Assembly: GCA_021781935.1 (NCBI GenBank) | Contig: JAJXVW010000005.1 | Span: 1-18,144, forward strand | Direction: 5' to 3' | Source: a bacterium | GTDB lineage: Bacteria; Patescibacteriota; Minisyncoccia; Phycocordibacterales; Phycocordibacteraceae | Length of the DNA: 18,144 bases | Part shown: positions 14,267 to 18,144 of the stretch, piece by piece | How positions within the stretch are numbered: position 1 is the first letter of the stretch | Layout of the letters: the number at the start of each line of letters is the position of its first letter | Program-made: the position numbers and the translations under genes | Notes under the pieces: generated by a model | Told to the model about the DNA's origin: nothing | Database searches by the model: none | The model's input: only the letters and a program-made list of their open reading frames with translations

Positions 14267-14812
14267 TCAGTCCTTAAACCGCCGTACGCCGATACCGAGC
14301 AGGGCGGCAAGCGCGATGGTCGCGATGAGGAGCCGGAGCCAGTTTCCCGCGGTACCCCAGTACGCGCCGCTTGCGATTATGAGCGCAAGGACTCCCCCGT
14401 ACGATAGCCCGCTCGATACGATGGACGCCCCGAGAGGGAGCAGCCCGACCATGAGCGCAAGCATGCCGAGCGCGGTCATGAGGATGAACGCGTAGAGCGC
14501 ATGGCGCCCGCTCGCCGCAAGGTACTGCGGCTCGCATGCCGCGGTTACATCGCAGTAGCCCGAAGCAGTCTTTCCCGACACGTTTGGACCGGGCCCGGGA
14601 GAAGTTTCAGTCCAAACGCCTCCGTTTGCGTCGCACGTCGCAGCGTCCTGCGGTGCCTGCTGCGCTACGAGCGGGCAAAACTGCTCGAGGGAAGGCGCCG
14701 GGAATGCAAGCGAGAGCGCGACGGAAAAGAAAACGTTGAGGACTACCACGATACCGAGCATCAACGCCCAGCGTACGAATCGCGGATGACCCTTCTCCCT
14801 CGCCGATTCCAT
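14267..14812 (-). CDS. Four-TM integral membrane protein with a Cys-containing outer loop
   Basis: The 181-aa protein has four predicted membrane helices (about 14-37, 104-126, 130-148 and 157-174). A large loop between the first two holds Cys46 (EQFCPL), Cys60 (TCDANGGVW), Cys87 (GYCDV) and Cys93 (ACEPQY); if it faces outward, two disulfides are possible. I do not recognise a named family; similar short membrane proteins occur in CPR genomes. The ATG at 14812 is preferred over 14842 because an extended -10 (TGG-TAAAAT) ends 8 nt before it and overlaps the longer reading. Its last codons contain the Shine-Dalgarno of leuS, and its stop lies 4 nt before the leuS ATG, so the two are co-transcribed. 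A functional link to leuS is not evident. Confidence 0.75.
   Translation of the reverse strand: MESAREKGHPRFVRWALMLGIVVVLNVFFSVALSLAFPAPSLEQFCPLVAQQAPQDAATCDANGGVWTETSPGPGPNVSGKTASGYCDVTAACEPQYLAASGRHALYAFILMTALGMLALMVGLLPLGASIVSSGLSYGGVLALIIASGAYWGTAGNWLRLLIATIALAALLGIGVRRFKD
14271..14275 (-). promoter_or_regulatory. Shine-Dalgarno deciding the leuS start
   Basis: AAGGA on the - strand inside the last codons of the upstream membrane protein gene, 8 nt before the leuS ATG at 14262. It is one of few clear ribosome sites in the window and marks an operon-internal gene. Confidence 0.65.
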
Positions 14813-14820
14813 AGGTCTGG

Positions 14821-14829
14821 ATTTTACCA
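14821..14829 (-). promoter_or_regulatory. Extended -10 promoter (TGG-TAAAAT) for the membrane protein-leuS unit
   Basis: A strong extended -10 match, 8 nt before the ATG at 14812. No Shine-Dalgarno is present, so a leaderless transcript is predicted. It sits in the short gap after ychF (stop at 14864). No good -35 was seen, as is usual for extended -10 promoters. Confidence 0.55.
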
Positions 14830-14863
14830 CACCGGCTTGCATGACACGGGCTGGCCCGGCTCC

Positions 14864-15961
14864 TCAGCCGTGCAGGAATACCATCACGTCCCCGTCCTGA
14901 ACGACATATTCCTTCCCTTCCGTCCGGAGCTTTCCAATGTCGCGAGCCTTGCTCCAGCTCCCCGACTCCACGAGATCAGCATAGGAAACAACTTCAGCTC
15001 GAATGAATTTTTCCTTGAAGTCCGTATGTATCGCGGCACCTGCTTCCGGTGCGGTCGCGCCCTGAGTGACGGTCCACGCGCGGCTCTCCTTTTCGCCGGT
15101 CGTGAAAAATGAGATGAGTCCAAGTGTGGCGTAGGCGCCGCGTATAAGTTCCGCGAGCCCATCCTCATGTACGCCGAGCTCCTCTCGAAACGATGGTTTG
15201 TCATCCTCTGAGACGTCGTTCAGTTCGCGCTCGGTAGCGGCATCGACCATCACAAAGCTGCCGCCGAGCTCGGTAATAAGGTCGTAGCAGCGCTCAGCGC
15301 GCCCGTCAGCAAGCTCGTCGAGGTTGTGTCCGCCACTCTTGCGATTGAGCGCGTAGAGAATCGGCTTCATCGTGAGCAGATTGAGATGGCGGACGAGCTC
15401 ATTTTCTTCCGTGGTGAGACCGGCATGCACGGCGAGCTTGCCCGCTGAAAACGCGTGTTCGAGTTTCCCGAGGACCGCGTCTTCGGCGAGCGCTTCTTTC
15501 ATTCCCGCTTTCATATCACGCGCGAGCTTATCGCGGCGTTTGCGCACTAGCTCGGCGTCGGCGAGCGCAAGCTCAAGATTTATCACCTCGATGTCCCGAT
15601 ACGGCTCGACCTCGCCGTGGACGTGATGCGTGTCCGGATCGTCGAAAAACCGCACCACCTCGAGTATGGCGTCAGTCTCTTTGATGTTTGAAAGGAACTG
15701 GTTACCGAGGCCCTCGCCCTCCGCAGCTCCCTTCACGAGTCCGGCGATATCGACGAATTCGACGGCTGCGGGTATCTTCTTTTCGCTTTTCGACAGCTCT
15801 GTGAGGCGGTCGAGTCGCGCGTCCGGAACGCCGACGACGCCGACCGACGGATCTATCGTGCAGAACGGGTAATTCTCCGCAGGGACGGACGCGCGCGTGA
15901 GCGCATTAAAAAGCGTGGACTTCCCCACGTTCGGCAAACCCACGATGCCTATCTTAAGCAT
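14864..15961 (-). CDS. ychF: Ribosome-binding P-loop ATPase/GTPase YchF (Obg family)
   Basis: YchF/OLA1 is a conserved Obg-related nucleotide hydrolase that binds ribosomes and takes part in translation and stress responses. It usually prefers ATP. The 365-aa length is typical. The P-loop GLPNVGKS is at 8-15, followed by the family signature NYPFCTIDP, the G3 motif [19 protein letters not shown], a coiled-coil region (about 125-200), and a C-terminal TGS domain ([42 protein letters not shown]). The G4 position reads ALNRKSGG rather than the GTPase NKxD, in line with the relaxed base specificity of the family. The start at 15961 (MLKIGIVGL) is chosen because an ATG at 16063 would add 34 unrelated residues and overlap the upstream gene. 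Confidence 0.97.
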   Translation of the reverse strand: MLKIGIVGLPNVGKSTLFNALTRASVPAENYPFCTIDPSVGVVGVPDARLDRLTELSKSEKKIPAAVEFVDIAGLVKGAAEGEGLGNQFLSNIKETDAILEVVRFFDDPDTHHVHGEVEPYRDIEVINLELALADAELVRKRRDKLARDMKAGMKEALAEDAVLGKLEHAFSAGKLAVHAGLTTEENELVRHLNLLTMKPILYALNRKSGGHNLDELADGRAERCYDLITELGGSFVMVDAATERELNDVSEDDKPSFREELGVHEDGLAELIRGAYATLGLISFFTTGEKESRAWTVTQGATAPEAGAAIHTDFKEKFIRAEVVSYADLVESGSWSKARDIGKLRTEGKEYVVQDGDVMVFLHG

Positions 15962-16020
15962 TACCAAAAGGCTACAGGGAGATCGTGAAAAATGGAAGCG
16001 ACGCGACAGTACGCTAGTAG

Positions 16021-16599
16021 CTATCGCGCTTTCCTGCCGAGACGTGCTACCGTTCGGAACCATCGGGCCTTCTTCCGCTCGCTCGCTCGCTCGGAGGGTC
16101 CGAAGACGGTTGAACGCGCCGCGATTCCCGCAAAGCGCAGGAGCGCCAGCTCAAGCACGATCGTCGGAGGGCCGTACATGAAGCGCAGGAGTGGCGGCCA
16201 GGTGTTTGCGCTCGTGATGATCCGGCCCGTCCTTCCGGTAAGCAGTTTCTTCCAGGTGAGGCCATGATCGGCGAAATTAAAGCAGAGGTGCGGAAGCCAC
16301 GCACGATCGAACAGACCCTTCAGCATCGCAGGCATTGAGCTCCACCACGTGGGATAGACGATCACAACGTGCTCGGCCCACCGAACGTTCGCGAGGAAAT
16401 CGTTCAGATCGGGCTCGAGCTCCTGTATCGTCTTATAGCCCTCATGAAGGATCGGATCGAAATGCATCTCGCCTATGTTCATGCGCCGTACTTCATGTCC
16501 GGCTCCCGCAGCGGCGTGTTCGTAGGCATCCGCCAATGCGCCGGAGAGCGTCGCCGGGTCCGTATGGCCGAGCAAGAGAAAAATCTTTTTCGTTTTCAT
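16021..16599 (-). CDS. Flavodoxin-fold NAD(P)H:quinone oxidoreductase (NQO/KefF type)
   Basis: The 192-aa protein has the flavodoxin-like fold of the NQO1/MdaB/KefF group, FMN or FAD enzymes that reduce quinones or nitro compounds by two electrons. It opens MKTKKIFLLLGHTDPATLSGALADAY, the usual first strand and phosphate-binding loop, then MHFDPILHEGY. The diagnostic segment VIVYPTWWSSMPAMLKGLFDRAW is at 79-101, and GLTWKKLLTGRTGRIITSANTW (113-134) follows. The C-terminal tail is very basic (SERASERKKARWFRTVARLGRKAR). The start at 16599 overlaps the stop of the five-TM gene (ATGA); a longer reading from 16749 would run through that gene. It is the last of three genes. The substrate is unknown, as CPR bacteria often lack respiratory quinones. 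Confidence 0.88.
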   Translation of the reverse strand: MKTKKIFLLLGHTDPATLSGALADAYEHAAAGAGHEVRRMNIGEMHFDPILHEGYKTIQELEPDLNDFLANVRWAEHVVIVYPTWWSSMPAMLKGLFDRAWLPHLCFNFADHGLTWKKLLTGRTGRIITSANTWPPLLRFMYGPPTIVLELALLRFAGIAARSTVFGPSERASERKKARWFRTVARLGRKAR

Positions 16600-17111
16600 G
16601 ACAGACGAGTATATGCGCGAAGATCGATACGCATGCGCGCATAGGAAATCACTGCGTACAACACGGCGACCGCAATCACGTACAGCGCCACAGCGCTTCC
16701 GAAAGAGCTGACGGGCAGAAGCCCGAGAGTGAGATAGGCGAGAAACCACCAGGCGGTAAACGCAGCTGCGCTACCGAGTAAGAACGGAACGCGTTTGCGG
16801 GCGAGCGCCCAGGAAAGCACGATGACGAGGGCGGCGAGCCCGACGAGCACCCAGTAGCTGGTCGTAAGCGCCGGCTGCAATTGAGCTCGATCCGCATAGG
16901 CGAGTATGACCAGTCCGAGCGACGAGAGCAGCACCGTGAGGAGGCCGAACCGAAGCCCCACGCCGATCGCTCGCAGGTGCGCTCGCTCGGCGTAGGACAC
17001 CACGCCGTCGGACAGCGCCCTCAGGTATGCGATCTGGGCCCATACTGCGGCGGCCACCCCGATGAGCGCCCCGAGTGCCTGCAGTGATGCGAAAAACGTG
17101 AGCGCGTTCAT
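16596..17111 (-). CDS. Five-TM integral membrane protein of unknown function
   Basis: The 171-aa protein has five predicted helices (about 9-30, 53-72, 83-103, 108-132 and 137-157), with short loops and charged segments such as YAERAHLRA between the first two. No catalytic motif is visible and I do not recognise a family. Its stop overlaps the ATG of the quinone reductase gene (ATGA), and its start lies 8 nt after the small charged protein gene. The operon position suggests a membrane partner for one of its neighbours, but this is inference only. Confidence 0.75.
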   Translation of the reverse strand: MNALTFFASLQALGALIGVAAAVWAQIAYLRALSDGVVSYAERAHLRAIGVGLRFGLLTVLLSSLGLVILAYADRAQLQPALTTSYWVLVGLAALVIVLSWALARKRVPFLLGSAAAFTAWWFLAYLTLGLLPVSSFGSAVALYVIAVAVLYAVISYARMRIDLRAYTRLS

Positions 17112-17119
17112 ATCGCCCG

Positions 17120-17350
17120 TCAGCGTCGCATGAGCGCCGCAATCTCCTCTCGGTGCTTGCGCATGACATCCATGGCCGCCTTCATCTCGCTCTCCCCGCC
17201 GCGTTTGCGACGCTCAATCTCTTCACCGATCCGCTTGAAAAGCTCTGGATCCTTTTGCACGAGCGTCAGCATCTGCTCGCGCTGCGCCTCTGGCATATCC
17301 TTCAGTTTCCAGTCAGCGTACTTCTTGAATAGGAAGCTTTGAATCGACAT
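17120..17350 (-). CDS. Small charged helical cytoplasmic protein
   Basis: The 76-aa protein is rich in Lys, Arg and Glu and probably all helical: FLFKKYADWKLKDMPEAQREQ, DPELFKRIGEEIERRKRGG, MKAAMDVMRKHREEIAALMRR. There is no membrane segment. The heptad-like spacing suits a short coiled coil or helical hairpin. I do not recognise it by name; such proteins recur in Paceibacteria genomes. An extended -10 (TGC-TACCAT) ends 9 nt before the ATG, and a five-TM gene begins 8 nt after the stop. An ORF on the opposite strand is a shadow; the coherent amphipathic pattern and the operon spacing favour this strand. Confidence 0.7.
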   Translation of the reverse strand: MSIQSFLFKKYADWKLKDMPEAQREQMLTLVQKDPELFKRIGEEIERRKRGGESEMKAAMDVMRKHREEIAALMRR

Positions 17351-17359
17351 GATGATGGT

Positions 17360-17368
17360 ATGGTAGCA
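17360..17368 (-). promoter_or_regulatory. Extended -10 (TGC-TACCAT) for the three-gene unit
   Basis: It lies 9 nt before the ATG at 17350 with no Shine-Dalgarno between. It would drive the small charged protein, the five-TM protein and the quinone reductase. Confidence 0.4.
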
Positions 17369-17384
17369 CGACCTCGGGCCGTCG

Positions 17385-17798
17385 TTATTCGTTCACCGGT
17401 CGCAGCAGTATTCCCCGAAGCGTGCGCACCGTGAAGTAAAGGGCGACGAGCGAAAGTATCGCGAGCGCCTCAAGGAAAATGAAGGATCCGCTCACGGCTG
17501 CGACTCCCGCTTGGTAGCGCTCGATAACGGCGGTTCCGAACATGACCGTACCGATCGCCGCGAGGACCGCATTCATCCAATGGATCCAACGCTGCGTAGG
17601 ATTCGTAACGCCGGCGGCGATCACCAGTATTACGGCGCCGAGTACGGCGCCGCCGGTCGAGAGCGGCAACGCGGCGCCCGTTGATTGCGCGACGATGAGC
17701 GTGATCGCGCCGAGCACGAACAGGCCTCGAACCGCGTCGCCATGGTAATGCGGAATAGCGCGGTGACGTTCCCTGCCGGATTCCTCATCGAAAGCCAT
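17385..17798 (-). CDS. Four-TM integral membrane protein of unknown function
   Basis: The 137-aa protein has a hydrophilic His/Arg/Glu-rich N-terminus (MAFDEESGRERHRAIPHYHGD) followed by four predicted helices (about 23-40, 45-65, 73-92 and 104-124) and a short basic tail. TNPTQRWIHWMNAVLAAIGT in the middle is the most distinctive stretch. No active-site motif is evident. It appears to be a single-gene unit: TATACT lies 6 nt before its ATG, and the next gene downstream has its own -10. The placement between atpC and the three-gene unit gives no clear functional clue. Confidence 0.72.
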   Translation of the reverse strand: MAFDEESGRERHRAIPHYHGDAVRGLFVLGAITLIVAQSTGAALPLSTGGAVLGAVILVIAAGVTNPTQRWIHWMNAVLAAIGTVMFGTAVIERYQAGVAAVSGSFIFLEALAILSLVALYFTVRTLRGILLRPVNE

Positions 17799-17804
17799 GC
17801 GTTT

Positions 17805-17810
17805 AGTATA
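17805..17810 (-). promoter_or_regulatory. -10 element (TATACT) for the four-TM protein gene
   Basis: TATACT is 6 nt before the ATG at 17798, without a Shine-Dalgarno. A TTGACG upstream is only 13 bp away, too close for a normal -35, so it is not counted. Confidence 0.45.
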
Positions 17811-17894
17811 CCGTTTTCTCGAGCGTCAAGCGCGTTATCCAGAGCCATCGCCTGGTTAGCGACGCGTCCATTCGACCTATTGCTAGTACATTCG

Positions 17895-18140
17895 CTATAG
17901 GAGGATCGTAGCTTCCCCGCCGGACACCTCAGCGATGCCTCCGGGCTCGATGTCGAAGTGATAGGTGTTGCCGTCGACCGCGGTGGCATGGATCGTGCCC
18001 CCGGCAAGCCGTGTCACGACAGGCTCATGATGAGCAAGCACCTGGAACACGCCTTCAACCCCCGGCAACGTCACTGATAGCGCATCCCCGTAGAATAGGT
18101 TCTCCCCTACGCGCGCGACAGTCAGTTTGAAAGAGGCCAT
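17895..18140 (-). CDS. atpC: F0F1 ATP synthase epsilon subunit, short form
   Basis: Epsilon belongs to the central stalk of ATP synthase and contacts gamma and the c-ring. The 81-aa product has only the N-terminal beta-sandwich: FKLTVARVGENLFYGDALSVTLPGVEGVFQVLAHHEPVVTRL, then IEPGGIAEVSGGEATILL. The C-terminal helical hairpin, which inhibits ATP hydrolysis in longer (about 130-140 aa) forms, is missing. The TAG stop comes right after the last strand, so it looks naturally short rather than broken. The start ATG is 4 bases from the window edge. By usual gene order atpD should lie just upstream, outside the window. The 96 bases after the stop hold no clear terminator. Confidence 0.92.
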   Translation of the reverse strand: MASFKLTVARVGENLFYGDALSVTLPGVEGVFQVLAHHEPVVTRLAGGTIHATAVDGNTYHFDIEPGGIAEVSGGEATILL

Positions 18141-18144
18141 AACG

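Noticed and set aside
13147..14277. A 376-aa open frame on the + strand opposite leuS
   Set aside because: It has no recognisable domain and lies wholly within the unmistakable LeuRS gene. Long antisense frames are expected in GC-rich DNA.
15962..16020. A Rho-independent terminator between the quinone reductase gene and ychF
   Set aside because: There is a short T-run on the - strand, but only a 4-bp stem with a large loop could be drawn before it.
15962..16063. A longer YchF start at 16063
   Set aside because: The extra 34 residues are unrelated to YchF, whose fold starts at MLKIGIVGL, and they would overlap the quinone reductase gene.
16600..16749. A longer quinone reductase start at 16749
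   Set aside because: It would overlap the five-TM gene by 150 bases. The ATG at 16599 forms an ATGA overlap and begins with the first flavodoxin strand.
17799..17894. A small RNA or terminator between atpC and the four-TM gene
   Set aside because: I saw no stable hairpin or repeat in this gap, only the -10 element next to the downstream gene.
1..18144. tRNA genes, CRISPR arrays, transposons and long direct repeats
   Set aside because: Intergenic gaps are almost all below 100 bases, and reading them showed no tRNA-like arms, regular repeats or transposase-like proteins.

Overview
The window looks like a chromosomal segment from a Candidate Phyla Radiation bacterium, most likely Paceibacteria (Parcubacteria), with a fairly high G+C content. 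The reasons are the compact layout with ATGA overlaps and very short intergenic gaps, the short ATP synthase epsilon subunit, the CPR-style AlaRS, LeuRS and MnmA sequences, and several small single-pass 'hypothetical' proteins of a kind common in these genomes. The lineage is inferred from protein flavour, not from a marker search. I saw no tRNA, rRNA, CRISPR array, insertion sequence or origin, and no stretch above 300 bases lacks a gene.

Left edge (1-1540). A glycine-zipper protein enters from outside the window on the + strand. It converges on an alanyl-tRNA synthetase ORF on the - strand that is not normal: its first ~347 residues are the AlaRS catalytic domain, and its last ~70 are the C-terminus of an M48 metallopeptidase, joined in frame near 442-450. 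This is either a real deletion fusion or an assembly chimera. The 49-base gap between alaS and a + strand M13 metallopeptidase (1538-3505) holds divergent -10 elements.

Middle left (3544-6781, - strand). Five tightly packed genes, read right to left: a small anchored exported protein, an ATP-cone/PD-(D/E)XK nuclease, a DUF7282-like anchored protein, a four-cysteine RecB/Cas4-type nuclease, and uracil-DNA glycosylase. Two junctions are ATGA overlaps and the other gaps are 29 nt or less. Two nucleases and a base-excision enzyme co-transcribed with two surface proteins is the most system-like cluster here.

Middle (6821-10237, - strand). mnmA (tRNA 2-thiouridylation), mltG (peptidoglycan glycan-strand termination) and a two-TM DUF8128-like protein. 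Then comes a regulator-like protein with a sigma region 4 HTH and a HARE-HTH (10313-11386). It has a textbook TTGACG-17 bp-TATAAA promoter and is followed by a long hairpin.

Right (11434-18144, - strand). leuS, whose editing domain carries an inserted complete Nudix domain, lies downstream of a four-TM Cys-containing membrane protein. Next are ychF, a three-gene unit (small charged protein, five-TM protein, flavodoxin-fold quinone reductase), a four-TM protein, and the short atpC, probably the end of an atp operon outside the window.

A recurring theme is an extended -10 box (TGN-TANNNT) only 6-9 nt before the chosen ATG without a Shine-Dalgarno sequence, which suggests leaderless mRNAs. A clear SD is seen mainly at operon-internal starts (leuS and the DUF7282-like gene).
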